Shown: one piece after another, positions 42,976 to 51,347 of the stretch
How the letters are laid out: each line of letters begins with the position of its first letter
Numbering within the stretch: position 1 is the stretch's first letter
Origin: Trujillonella endophytica
GTDB taxonomy: Bacteria; Actinomycetota; Actinomycetes; Mycobacteriales; Geodermatophilaceae
Reading direction: 5' to 3'
NCBI RefSeq assembly: GCF_900110555.1
Contig: NZ_FOEE01000017.1
Coordinates: forward strand, 1 to 64,000
DNA length: 64,000 nucleotides
Program-made: the position numbers and the translations under genes
Notes under the pieces: model-generated
What the model was told of the DNA's origin: nothing
Databases searched by the model: none
Seen by the model: only the letters and a program-made list of their open reading frames with translations

Positions 42976-44202
42976 GTGTTGAAGCCGATGGAGGGCGTCC
43001 GGGTCCTCGAGGTCGCCCAGTTCACCTTCGTGCCGTCCGCCGGCGCTGTGCTGGCGGACTGGGGTGCCGATGTCATCAAGATCGAGCACGCCGAGAAGGG
43101 TGACGCGCAGCGAGGCCTGGTGAAGGCCCTCGGTCACGACGTCACGGGCAAGAACAGCTTCGCGCCGATCATGGACGGCCCCAACCGCGGCAAGCGCAGC
43201 CTGGGTCTCTCCCTGGAGAAGCCCGAGGCGCGCCGCGTGCTCGAGGACCTGATCAAGAGCAGCGACGTCTTCCTCACCAACTTCCTGCCCGAGGCGCGCC
43301 GGAAGCTGGGCATCGAGGTCGAGGACGTCCGGGCGATCAACCCGAAGATCATCTACGCGGTCGGCTCGGCCTTCGGCTACGCCGGTCCCGAGGCGGAGAA
43401 GGGCGGCTACGACGGCACGGCCTTCTGGTCGCGTGCCGGCGGCGCCGACACCGCCACCCCGCTCGACTACGAGGGCCTGGTCCAGCAGCCCGGTGGCGCC
43501 TACGGCGACAACATCGGCGGCATGACGATCGCCGGCGGCATCTCGGCCGCGCTCTTCGCCCGTGAGCGGACCGGTGAGGCCGCGACCGTCGACATCTCCC
43601 TGCTGGGCGTCGGCGCATGGGCCGGCCAGATGAACATCGGCCTCGCGCTGATGGCCGGTGGTCCGCTGCCGAAGTTCGACCCCAAGGCGGGCAACATCAC
43701 CAATCCGCTGACCGGCACGTACAAGACCAAGGACGGCCGCTACCTGTCCCTGGTCATGCTGCAGCCGGGCCGGTACTGGCCCGACTTCGTCGCCAAGGTC
43801 GGGCGGCCCGACCTGGCGACCGACGAGCGGTTCGACTCGGCCGAGAAGCTGATGCAGAACTCCAAGGTCGCCGCCGAGATCGTCGCCGAGATCATCGCGG
43901 AGAAGACCAAGGACGAGTGGCTCCCCGCCTTCACGGCGATGGAGGGCCAGTGGGCGGTCGTGCAGAACACCTACGAGGTGGGCACCGACCCCCAGCTGGT
44001 GGCGACCGGCAACATCGCCGACGTCACCGACGCCGAGGGCAACCCCCGCAAGCTGATCACCAACCCGGTGCACTTCAACCGGGAGGCGCCGAAGCTCGCG
44101 CGCGGCCCGCTCTTCGCCGAGCACACCGACGAGATCCTCGCCGAGCTGGGGCTCTCCGACGAAGAGGCCATCCAGCTGAAGATCGCCGGCGCCGTCACGT
44201 GA
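42976..44202 (+). CDS. CaiB/BaiF family CoA transferase (408 aa)
   Basis: Family III CoA transferase: GVRVLEVAQFTFVPSAGAVL, ADWGADVIKIEHAEKGDAQR, DGPNRGKRSLGLSLEKPEAR, GYDGTAFWSRAGG and the C-terminal half with TGTYKTKDGRYLSLVMLQP. It moves CoA between acids (for example from succinyl-CoA) or racemises acyl-CoA (Mcr-like). GTG 42976 is chosen; ATG 42988 is a possible start. It overlaps the next gene by four bases. Confidence 0.92.
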   Translation: MLKPMEGVRVLEVAQFTFVPSAGAVLADWGADVIKIEHAEKGDAQRGLVKALGHDVTGKNSFAPIMDGPNRGKRSLGLSLEKPEARRVLEDLIKSSDVFLTNFLPEARRKLGIEVEDVRAINPKIIYAVGSAFGYAGPEAEKGGYDGTAFWSRAGGADTATPLDYEGLVQQPGGAYGDNIGGMTIAGGISAALFARERTGEAATVDISLLGVGAWAGQMNIGLALMAGGPLPKFDPKAGNITNPLTGTYKTKDGRYLSLVMLQPGRYWPDFVAKVGRPDLATDERFDSAEKLMQNSKVAAEIVAEIIAEKTKDEWLPAFTAMEGQWAVVQNTYEVGTDPQLVATGNIADVTDAEGNPRKLITNPVHFNREAPKLARGPLFAEHTDEILAELGLSDEEAIQLKIAGAVT

Positions 44203-45050
44203 GCGGGACGACCCCCACCCCGCCGACGACGGACCGGGTCGGCTTCATCGGCCTGGGCAGCCAGGGCGGTCCGATGGCCCGCCGCATCGTCGAGGACGGC
44301 GTCGCGACGGTCCTGTGGGCCCGCCGGCAGGAGACGCTCGACGCCTACGCCGACACCGCCGCCGAGTACGCCTCGTCCCCGGCGGACCTCGCGGCGCGCG
44401 TGGACATCGCGTGCGTGTGCGTGCTGAACGACGAGGGCGTGGAGGAGGTCGTCGCCGGGCCCGAGGGGCTGCTGTCGGCGATGGCCCCCGGCGGCGTCAT
44501 CGCCATCCACAGCACCGTGCACCCGGAGACCTGCCAGCGGCTGGCCGAGCAGGCGGCGGCCAAGGGGATCACCCTCATCGACGCCCCGGTCAGCGGTGGT
44601 GGCCCGGGTGCCGAGGCCAAGCGCCTGCTGGTCATGGTCGGGGGGGACGCCGAGACGCTGGAGCGGGTCCGTCCCGTCTTCGAGACCTACGCCAACCCGA
44701 TCGTCCACCTCGGCCCGGTGGGCGCCGGCCAGCGCGCGAAGCTGATCAACAACCTGATGCTGACCGCCAACCTCGGGGTCCTGGAGAGCGCCTACGCCCT
44801 GGCGCGGTCGCTCTCGGTCGACCCGGAGCAGCTGAGCACCGTGCTCAGCCACGGCAGCGGCAACAGCTTCGCGGTCAACGTGCTGCGCGGGCCGGACTTC
44901 GTGCTCGGCCCGATGGGTGCCATGGCGGGCCCGCTGCTGCAGAAGGACGCGCGGCTCGTCGTCGACCTGGCGACGGCCGCCGGCGCCGAGCCCGGCACCG
45001 TCCTGACCGCCGCGGACGCCGCCCTGTCCTCCATGGGCTGCCAGCGGTGA
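44199..45050 (+). CDS. NAD(P)-dependent beta-hydroxyacid dehydrogenase, HIBADH family, copy 1 (283 aa)
   Basis: 6-phosphogluconate/3-hydroxyisobutyrate dehydrogenase fold: Rossmann VGFIGLGSQGGPMARRIVED, substrate loop LIDAPVSGGGPGAEAKRLLV, and GPVGAGQRAKLINNLMLTAN with the catalytic Lys, then an all-helical C-terminus. It oxidises a beta-hydroxyacid or reduces the semialdehyde or imine counterpart. GTG start overlaps the CoA-transferase stop; a hairpin follows the gene. A second member lies at 46303. Confidence 0.9.
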   Translation: MSGTTPTPPTTDRVGFIGLGSQGGPMARRIVEDGVATVLWARRQETLDAYADTAAEYASSPADLAARVDIACVCVLNDEGVEEVVAGPEGLLSAMAPGGVIAIHSTVHPETCQRLAEQAAAKGITLIDAPVSGGGPGAEAKRLLVMVGGDAETLERVRPVFETYANPIVHLGPVGAGQRAKLINNLMLTANLGVLESAYALARSLSVDPEQLSTVLSHGSGNSFAVNVLRGPDFVLGPMGAMAGPLLQKDARLVVDLATAAGAEPGTVLTAADAALSSMGCQR

Positions 45051-45071
45051 CCTGCGCACCTGCGCGGAGGG

Positions 45072-45097
45072 CGCCGGCCGGGTCCGCCCGGCCGGCG
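45072..45097 (+). terminator. terminator or processing hairpin
   Basis: CGCCGGCCGGG (45072-45082) pairs perfectly with CCCGGCCGGCG (45087-45097), loop of 4, after the HIBADH copy 1 gene and 32 bases before the next ATG. Confidence 0.55.
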
Positions 45098-45128
45098 TCC
45101 TCGACCCGTCCCCACGCGGAGGACTGAC

Positions 45129-46256
45129 ATGTTGCCCGACGACGCGAAGGTCGTCTCCGTCGACGACCACGTCGTCGAGCACCCCCGTGTGTGGCTGGAC
45201 CGGCTCCCCCTGCGTCACCGGGAGGCCGCGCCGCAGATCGAGCGCGGGCCCGGCGGGCGGGACACCTGGGTGTTCGAGGGGGAGCCGGTGACGGACTTCG
45301 GTCTCGACGTCGTCGCCGGCAAGGACCCGCGGGAGTTCGGCGTGGATCCGCTGGGCTACCGCGACATGCGGCCCGGCTGCCACGACATCGGCGCGCGGAT
45401 CGCCGACATGGACGCCGAGGGCGTGTGGGCCCAGCTGTGCTTCCCCACGTTCGGCGGCCCGGCGGGCAGCACGTTCTTCCGCGCCCGGGACCACGAGCTG
45501 GCGACGGCGTGCGTCCGCGCCTACAACGACTTCGTCCTCGACGAGTGGTGCGACGCGGCGCCCGACCGGCAGATCCCGCTCGTGCTGGTCCCCTTCTGGG
45601 ACGTGCGCGCGGCGGTCGCCGAGGTGCACCGGACCGCGGCGCTCGGCGCCCGCTCGGTGAGCCTGCTCGAGGCGCCGCACCGGCTCGGGCTGCCGTCCTA
45701 CAACTCCAGCCACTGGGACCCGCTGCTGCGCGCCTGCGAGGAGGCCGAGCTGCCGGTCTCCCTCCACTTCAGCTCCAGCGGCGCCCCGCAGGGCGTCGCG
45801 CGCGACTCCGACGCCCTGGTCACGATCGCGCTGTTCGGGGTGAACTCCGTCGTCGCCTGCGTCGAGCTGCTGATGTCGCCGGTGTTCCACCGGTTCCCCG
45901 GCCTGCGCGTGGTGTTCTCCCAGGCAGGGATCGGCTGGATGCCCTACGTCCTCGAGCGCGCCGACTACTCCTGGGAGCGGCACCGTTTCTGGTGCGACGT
46001 CGACGCCGAGCGCCGCCCCTCGGAGCTGTTCCGCGACCACGTGTACGGCTGCTTCACCTCCGACCAGGCGGGCCTGGACCAGCGGTACGCGATCGGGGTC
46101 GAGCAGATCCTCTTCTCCGGCGACTACCCGCACGCCGACTCGAACTGGCCGCACACCCGCAAGGTGCTGGGCGAGCAGCTCGTCGACGTCCCCGACGCCG
46201 AGGCCCGGCTGATCGCGGAGGGCAACGCCCGCCGCCTCTTCCGGTTCGCCGCGTGA
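45129..46256 (+). CDS. metal-dependent amidohydrolase, ACMSD-like (375 aa)
   Basis: Amidohydrolase_2 type TIM barrel: VVSVDDHVVEHPRVW (first metal pair as DxH), LPVSLHFSSSG (metal His), GLRVVFSQAGIGWMPYVLER, and C-terminal ILFSGDYPHADSNWPHT (catalytic Asp). Family reactions include decarboxylation (ACMSD, 5-carboxyvanillate) and hydrolysis of ring or lactone compounds. Sits between the two HIBADH-like genes. ATG 45129 follows GAGGA. Confidence 0.9.
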   Translation: MLPDDAKVVSVDDHVVEHPRVWLDRLPLRHREAAPQIERGPGGRDTWVFEGEPVTDFGLDVVAGKDPREFGVDPLGYRDMRPGCHDIGARIADMDAEGVWAQLCFPTFGGPAGSTFFRARDHELATACVRAYNDFVLDEWCDAAPDRQIPLVLVPFWDVRAAVAEVHRTAALGARSVSLLEAPHRLGLPSYNSSHWDPLLRACEEAELPVSLHFSSSGAPQGVARDSDALVTIALFGVNSVVACVELLMSPVFHRFPGLRVVFSQAGIGWMPYVLERADYSWERHRFWCDVDAERRPSELFRDHVYGCFTSDQAGLDQRYAIGVEQILFSGDYPHADSNWPHTRKVLGEQLVDVPDAEARLIAEGNARRLFRFAA

Positions 46257-46302
46257 CCACGACCCCCCGCCCCACCCCTGCACAGACCTCGAGGAGCACC
46301 AC

Positions 46303-47145
46303 GTGAAGCTGGGATTCATCGGCGCCGGACGCATCGGCCGGCCCATGATCGGCCGGCTCGTCGCCGCCGGTCACCAGGTGCACGTGCTCGACCGTTCCGA
46401 GGCGGCGCGCGAGGCCGTGGCCGCCGCCGGCGCCATCCCGGTCGACGACGTCGCGACCCTGGCCGAGGGCGCGCAGGCGGTCCTGCTGTGCCCCTACAGC
46501 GACACCCAGGTCAAGGAGATCGCCCTCGACGGCGACCTCATCGACGCGATGGAGCCCGGCACGTTGCTGGTCATCCACACCACGGGCAGCCCGCTGACGG
46601 CGACCGCGATCGCCGAGCGCGCCCGGGCCAAGGACATCGAGGTCGTCGACGCGCCCATCAGCGGTGGCCCGCACAACATCGAGGCCGGCGCGGTGACCCT
46701 GTACACCGGTGCCACCGAGGCGGGCCTGGAGCGGGCGCGACCCGTGCTGTCGGCCTACGGCGACCCGATCGTGCACCTGGGCACCACCGGCGCCGGGCAG
46801 CAGGTCAAGCTCCTCAACAACGCCGTCTTCGCCGCCAACATCGGCGTCATCGCCGAGGCCGTCCGGCTCGCCGGCGAGCTCGGCCTGGACGAGGGCGCCG
46901 TGCTGCGCGGCATCACCAACGGCAGCGGCAACAGCATGGCCCTCGGCGGGGCGGCCAACGCCGGCTCCATCGCCACCTTCGGCAAGGCGGTGGGCGAGTT
47001 CGTCGGCAAGGACATCGCCGTCGTCAAGCAGGTCGCCGCCCAGCTCGGCGTCGACCTCGGGGTCATGGAGGGCCCGCACCAGGTCCTCGCCGACCTGCTC
47101 CTGCCCGAACACCGCGCGCTCCTGCTCGCCGACGCGAGCGCCTGA
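46303..47145 (+). CDS. NAD(P)-dependent beta-hydroxyacid dehydrogenase, HIBADH family, copy 2 (280 aa)
   Basis: Same fold as the gene at 44199 but clearly divergent: LGFIGAGRIGRPMIGRLVAA, VVDAPISGGPHNIEAGAVTL, TTGAGQQVKLLNNAVFAANI with the catalytic Lys, and GITNGSGNSMALGG. The substrate loop differs (GPHNIEAG against GGPGAEAK), suggesting a different hydroxyacid. GTG start with a GAGGAG site. In the same transcription direction as the ALDH, SDR and P450 genes that follow. Confidence 0.9.
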   Translation: MKLGFIGAGRIGRPMIGRLVAAGHQVHVLDRSEAAREAVAAAGAIPVDDVATLAEGAQAVLLCPYSDTQVKEIALDGDLIDAMEPGTLLVIHTTGSPLTATAIAERARAKDIEVVDAPISGGPHNIEAGAVTLYTGATEAGLERARPVLSAYGDPIVHLGTTGAGQQVKLLNNAVFAANIGVIAEAVRLAGELGLDEGAVLRGITNGSGNSMALGGAANAGSIATFGKAVGEFVGKDIAVVKQVAAQLGVDLGVMEGPHQVLADLLLPEHRALLLADASA

Positions 47146-47207
47146 CCACCGTCCGACCCCCCTGTCGCGTGCAGTCGCCGCGACACCTCAGTGAAGAGGA
47201 GACCCAC

Positions 47208-48671
47208 ATGGCGTTCGCCGTGGACCGGATGCTCATCGACGGCGAGCTCGTGCCCGCCGGCACGGGCAGGACCTTCGACAACATCAACCCGGCGACCGAG
47301 GAGGTCGTCGGCTCCGTCCCGGACGCCGACGCCACCGACGTCGAGCGGGCCATCGGCGCCGCGCGCCGGGCCTTCGACACGACCGACTGGTCGACCGACG
47401 TCGAGCTCCGCCGGCGCTGCCTCACCCAGCTTCGCGACGCCCTGCGCGCCGAGGTCGAGACCCTGCGCGGTCTCGTCGTCGCGGAGACCGGTTCGCCGGT
47501 CATGCTGACCCAGGGCATCCAGCTCGAGGCGCCGATCGGCTTCTTCGACCACTACATCGACCTGCTCGAGAGCTTCGAGTTCGAGCGCACGGTGCCGACC
47601 AAGGAGCTCATGGGCTCCCGCGTCGACCGGGTGATCCGCCGCGAGGCGGCGGGCGTGGTCGCGGCCATCACGCCGTGGAACTATCCCTTCTACCTCAACA
47701 TCGCGAAGATCGCGGGCGCCCTGGCGGCCGGCTGCACCGTGGTGCTCAAGCCCGCCCCCGACACCCCGTGGAGCGCGCTGGCCATCGGCGCCATCGCCGC
47801 GGCCCACACCGACATCCCGGCCGGTGTCCTCAACGTGGTGACCACCAGCGACAACTCGGTCGCCGAGATCCTGGCGACGCACCCCGACGTCGACCAGGTG
47901 ACCCTCACGGGTTCCACCGCGACCGGCCGCAAGGTCATGGCCGCCGCCTCCGGGACGATCAAGCGCGTCACCCTGGAGCTGGGCGGCAAGTCTGCCGCGA
48001 TCCTGCTGGAGGACGCCGACTTCCAGGCGATCATCCCGGGGCTCGCCGGTGGCGTCTGCGCCCACGCCGGTCAGGGGTGCGCCCAGCTGACCCGCATGCT
48101 GGTGCCGCGTGCCCGGTACGAGGAGGCCATCGCGATCGCCGCGGCCGTCATGCCGCACGTCCCGTGGGGCGACCCGACCGAGCCCGGCACCGTCATGGGC
48201 CCGGTCGTGAACGCCCGCCAGCGGGACGGCATCCTGCGCTACATCCAGTCGGCGCGTGACGAGGGCGGCCGCATCGCCTACGGTGGCGAGCCGCTGGACC
48301 GCGAGAAGGGCTACTACGTGCCCCCGACCCTCATCGCCGACGTGGACCCCAAGTCCACCGTGGCGCAGGAGGAGATCTTCGGGCCGGTCCTCGTCGTGCT
48401 GCCCTACGACGACGAGGAGGACGCCATCCGGATCGCCGACAACACACTGTTCGGCCTGTCGGGCGCCGTCTTCAGCGCCGACACCGCGCGGGCCATGCGG
48501 ATCGCCCGCCGGCTCCGGACCGGCACGGTCGGGGTCAACGGCGCCCAGTGGTTCGACGTCCAGTCCCCCTTCGGTGGCTACAAGCAGAGCGGCCTCGGCC
48601 GTGAGTGGGGCAACGAGGGGCTCGAGGACTTCCTCGAGGTCAAGACCATCGCCTTCCCCGCGGCCGACTGA
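47208..48671 (+). CDS. NAD(P)-dependent aldehyde dehydrogenase (487 aa)
   Basis: ALDH superfamily: ITPWNYPFYLNIAKIAGALA, LTGSTATGRKVMAAAS, catalytic Glu in TLELGGKSAAI, and the nucleophile in HAGQGCAQLTRMLV (Cys). C-terminal QEEIFGPVLVVLPYDDEEDA and QSPFGGYKQSGLGREWGNEG. Likely oxidises the aldehyde made by the adjacent P450/SDR system to an acid for CoA activation (inference). GAAGAGGAG precedes the ATG. Confidence 0.94.
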   Translation: MAFAVDRMLIDGELVPAGTGRTFDNINPATEEVVGSVPDADATDVERAIGAARRAFDTTDWSTDVELRRRCLTQLRDALRAEVETLRGLVVAETGSPVMLTQGIQLEAPIGFFDHYIDLLESFEFERTVPTKELMGSRVDRVIRREAAGVVAAITPWNYPFYLNIAKIAGALAAGCTVVLKPAPDTPWSALAIGAIAAAHTDIPAGVLNVVTTSDNSVAEILATHPDVDQVTLTGSTATGRKVMAAASGTIKRVTLELGGKSAAILLEDADFQAIIPGLAGGVCAHAGQGCAQLTRMLVPRARYEEAIAIAAAVMPHVPWGDPTEPGTVMGPVVNARQRDGILRYIQSARDEGGRIAYGGEPLDREKGYYVPPTLIADVDPKSTVAQEEIFGPVLVVLPYDDEEDAIRIADNTLFGLSGAVFSADTARAMRIARRLRTGTVGVNGAQWFDVQSPFGGYKQSGLGREWGNEGLEDFLEVKTIAFPAAD

Positions 48672-48704
48672 CCGCGGGCTCGAGAAGAACAGAGAGGACA
48701 TCCA

Positions 48705-49565
48705 GTGGGAAGAGTTGAGGGCAAGGTCGCCTTCGTCACCGGTGCCGCCCGCGGCCAGGGTCGCAGCCACGCCGTCCGCCTGGCGGAGGAGGGCGCCGAC
48801 ATCATCGCGGTCGACATCTGCAAGGACATCGCGACCAACGAGTACGCGCTCTCCTCGCCCGACGACCTGAAGGAGACCGCGCGCCTGGTCGAGGCCCACG
48901 ACCGGCGGATCGTCACCGTCGAGGCCGACGTCCGGGAGCGCAGCCAGCTGGCCGCGGCCCTCGAGCAGGGCATCGCGGAGCTCGGCAAGGTCGACATCGT
49001 CGTCGCCAACGCGGGCATCATGCCGCTGGGCGGCGAGCCGAAGCTGCAGGCCTGGACCGACGTGGTCGACACCAACTTCCTCGGTGTCGTCAACGCCGTC
49101 CACGCGGCCCTGCCGCACCTCCCCGACGGCGCCTCGATCATCGCTACCGGGTCGGCCGCGGCGTTCATGACCGGCGCGGGCATCGCGCAGGCGGGGGAGA
49201 ACCCCGGCGGCGCCGGCTACAGCTACGCCAAGCTGCAGCTGTCGGAGTTCATCCACGAGATCGCCCGCAACGTCGCGCCCCGCATGATCCGGGCCAACGT
49301 GGTGCACCCGACCAACTGCAACACGAACATGCTCAACAGCGCCCCCATGTACCGGGCCTTCCGCCCGGACATGGAGAACCCGACCCGCGAGGACGCCCTG
49401 CTGGCCTTCCCGGCCCAGCAGCTGCTGCCCATCCCGTACGTCGAGCCCATCGACATCAGCAACGCGGTGCTCTTCCTCGCCTCGGACGAGTCCCGCTACG
49501 TCACCGGTCTCCAGCTGCGGGTGGATGCCGGTTCCTACCTGAAGTTCCACGACTTCCATGTCTGA
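48705..49565 (+). CDS. mycofactocin-coupled SDR family oxidoreductase (286 aa)
   Basis: Short-chain dehydrogenase with N-terminal VAFVTGAARGQGRSHAVRLA, the VVANAGIMPLGG strand, and the catalytic YSYAK. An insert after strand 2 (DICKDIATNEYALSSPDDLK) and the ARGQGR-type glycine loop are marks of the mycofactocin-associated SDR group, whose bound NAD is re-oxidised via mycofactocin. The presence of mftD at the window end fits. It lies directly before a [3Fe-4S] ferredoxin and two P450 genes, suggesting oxidation of the P450 alcohol product. GTG start after GAGAGGA. Confidence 0.92.
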   Translation: MGRVEGKVAFVTGAARGQGRSHAVRLAEEGADIIAVDICKDIATNEYALSSPDDLKETARLVEAHDRRIVTVEADVRERSQLAAALEQGIAELGKVDIVVANAGIMPLGGEPKLQAWTDVVDTNFLGVVNAVHAALPHLPDGASIIATGSAAAFMTGAGIAQAGENPGGAGYSYAKLQLSEFIHEIARNVAPRMIRANVVHPTNCNTNMLNSAPMYRAFRPDMENPTREDALLAFPAQQLLPIPYVEPIDISNAVLFLASDESRYVTGLQLRVDAGSYLKFHDFHV

Positions 49566-49584
49566 GACGCTGAGGAGCACCCAG

Positions 49585-49779
49585 ATGAAGGTCCGCGTCG
49601 ACCCGAACATCTGCCAGGGACACACCCTGTGCGCCATGACCGCGCCCAACCTCTTCGTCCTGAGCGACGAGGACGGCCACGCGTCGGCCATCACCGAGGA
49701 CGTCCCCGCCGGCCAGGAGGAGCTCGCCCGCGAGGCGGCCCGCTCCTGTCCCGAGCAGGCAATCGTCCTCTCGGAGTGA
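49585..49779 (+). CDS. [3Fe-4S]-type ferredoxin, P450 redox partner (64 aa)
   Basis: Short acidic ferredoxin with three Cys ligands: ICQGHTLCAMTAPN (first Cys, then C after five residues; His replaces the fourth ligand position) and SCPEQAI. This is the usual partner of bacterial class I P450s. ATG 49585 has GAGGAG eight bases ahead; nine upstream in-frame codons overlap the SDR end and are less likely. It lies 25 bases before the first P450 gene. Confidence 0.92.
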   Translation: MKVRVDPNICQGHTLCAMTAPNLFVLSDEDGHASAITEDVPAGQEELAREAARSCPEQAIVLSE

Positions 49780-49804
49780 CGGCGGGGCACACGGGAGGAC
49801 CGAG

Positions 49805-51190
49805 ATGAGCATCGACGAGACGACCGCTCCGCGCGTCGACGACGAGTCGCGCAAGGAGGGACGTCGCATCGTCCTGGACCGGCACGGCCCGGAGTACCGG
49901 ACCGAGTTCGTGGACTGGGCGCAGCGGTTGCACGCGGGTCCGCGCATCGCGTGGAACGACACGCACGGCGGTTACTGGTTCGTCAACGGCAACCAGGAGC
50001 TGTTCGACGTCGCCCGCCGGTCCGACGTGCTGTCGAACGATCACGACATCCACAACCGGCGGCGGGGGTACAAGGGCATCAACGTGCCCCCGCCGCCGGA
50101 GAGCAGCGGCACCATCGGCGGGTTCCTGGAGATGGACCCGCCGCGCCAGCGGTACTACCGCAACGCCCTGAACCCCTACCTGTCGCCGGCGGCGGTGGCA
50201 CGGTGGCAGCCGGTGCTCGACGAGATCACCCGCGCCGCGATCGACGAGAAGATCGAGAGCGGCCGGATCGACTTCGTCGAGGACCTGGCCAACATCGTGC
50301 CCGCGGTCCTCACCATGGCCCTGCTGGGGCTGCCGCTGCGGGACTGGGTCGTCTACAACGAGCCGGCCCACGCCACGGTGTACACGCCGCAGCACTCCCC
50401 GGACTACCCGCGGGTGATGAAGATGGCGATGGACATGGGGATGTCGCTGTTCGGGCGCCTGCAGGAACTCAGGGCCACCCCCCGTCCCGGTCTGATCGAC
50501 GCGATCATCAACGCGGACCTGGGCGGGGAGGGCCCCGAGGACGACATGGAGATCGTCGGTGTCGTCATGCTCCTCGTCGGCGGTGGGTTCGACACCACCA
50601 CCGCGCTGACGGCGCACTCGCTCGAGTGGCTGGGGGAGCACCCCGACCAGCGCGAGCGGCTGCACCGCGAGTGGGACGCCCTCCGCGACAGCGCCACCGA
50701 GGAGTTCCTGCGCTTCTACACCCCGGCGCAGGGCGACGGCCGCACGGTCTCGGCGGACGTGGAGATCGACGGCGTCCGGTTCCACGAGGGCGACCGGCTC
50801 TGGCTGTCCTGGGCCATGGCCAACCGGGACGAGCAGGTGTTCGCCGATCCGCACGAGATCAAGCTGGACCGCACGGGCAACCGGCATGCCAGCTTCGGCC
50901 TCGGCATCCACCGGTGCATCGGCTCGAACGTCGCCCGCGCGGGGTTCAAGACGATGACGAAGGCGGTCCTGGACCGCATGCCCGACTTCGTGTGCGACCC
51001 GGCGGGGACCGTGCACTACGAGACCACCCAGGTCATCAACGGCATGCGGCACCTGCCCGCCACCTTCACCCCGGGCAAGCGCCTCGGCCCGGGGCTGGAG
51101 GAGACGATCGACAGGCTCCAGACGATCGTCGACGAGCAGGGGCTCGCCGAGCCGATCACGGTCCGCAAGGACCGCGCCCGGCTCGCCTGA
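49805..51190 (+). CDS. cytochrome P450, copy 1 (461 aa)
   Basis: Soluble P450 with all core motifs: I-helix GGGFDTTTALTAH near residue 258, ExxR in TEEFLRFYTPAQ near 298, and the haem loop ASFGLGIHRCIGSNVARA with the Cys ligand near 370. Somewhat longer than typical bacterial P450s (about 400) through the C-terminal extension (PGLEETIDRLQTIVDEQG). It is highly similar to the next P450. Hydroxylation of an alicyclic or terpenoid compound is inferred from the dehydrogenases around it. CYP family not assigned. Confidence 0.95.
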   Translation: MSIDETTAPRVDDESRKEGRRIVLDRHGPEYRTEFVDWAQRLHAGPRIAWNDTHGGYWFVNGNQELFDVARRSDVLSNDHDIHNRRRGYKGINVPPPPESSGTIGGFLEMDPPRQRYYRNALNPYLSPAAVARWQPVLDEITRAAIDEKIESGRIDFVEDLANIVPAVLTMALLGLPLRDWVVYNEPAHATVYTPQHSPDYPRVMKMAMDMGMSLFGRLQELRATPRPGLIDAIINADLGGEGPEDDMEIVGVVMLLVGGGFDTTTALTAHSLEWLGEHPDQRERLHREWDALRDSATEEFLRFYTPAQGDGRTVSADVEIDGVRFHEGDRLWLSWAMANRDEQVFADPHEIKLDRTGNRHASFGLGIHRCIGSNVARAGFKTMTKAVLDRMPDFVCDPAGTVHYETTQVINGMRHLPATFTPGKRLGPGLEETIDRLQTIVDEQGLAEPITVRKDRARLA

Positions 51191-51207
51191 GCGCGCTACG
51201 CGCGGGG

Positions 51208-51240
51208 GCCGGGCCGGGGCGCCAGACGTCCCGGCCCGGC
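51208..51240 (+). terminator. terminator or processing hairpin
   Basis: GCCGGGCCGGG (51208-51218) pairs with CCCGGCCCGGC (51230-51240), 11 bp, loop of 11, between the two P450 genes. Confidence 0.55.
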
Positions 51241-51347
51241 TCCTGTGCCGTCGCAGGACCGGGCGTGGCCACCGCGCCGCGCCCACCCCGATCCCTCACC
51301 GCGGAACCGACGACGTCGGGCCCGCACCACCGCAAGGGGAGAACGGC

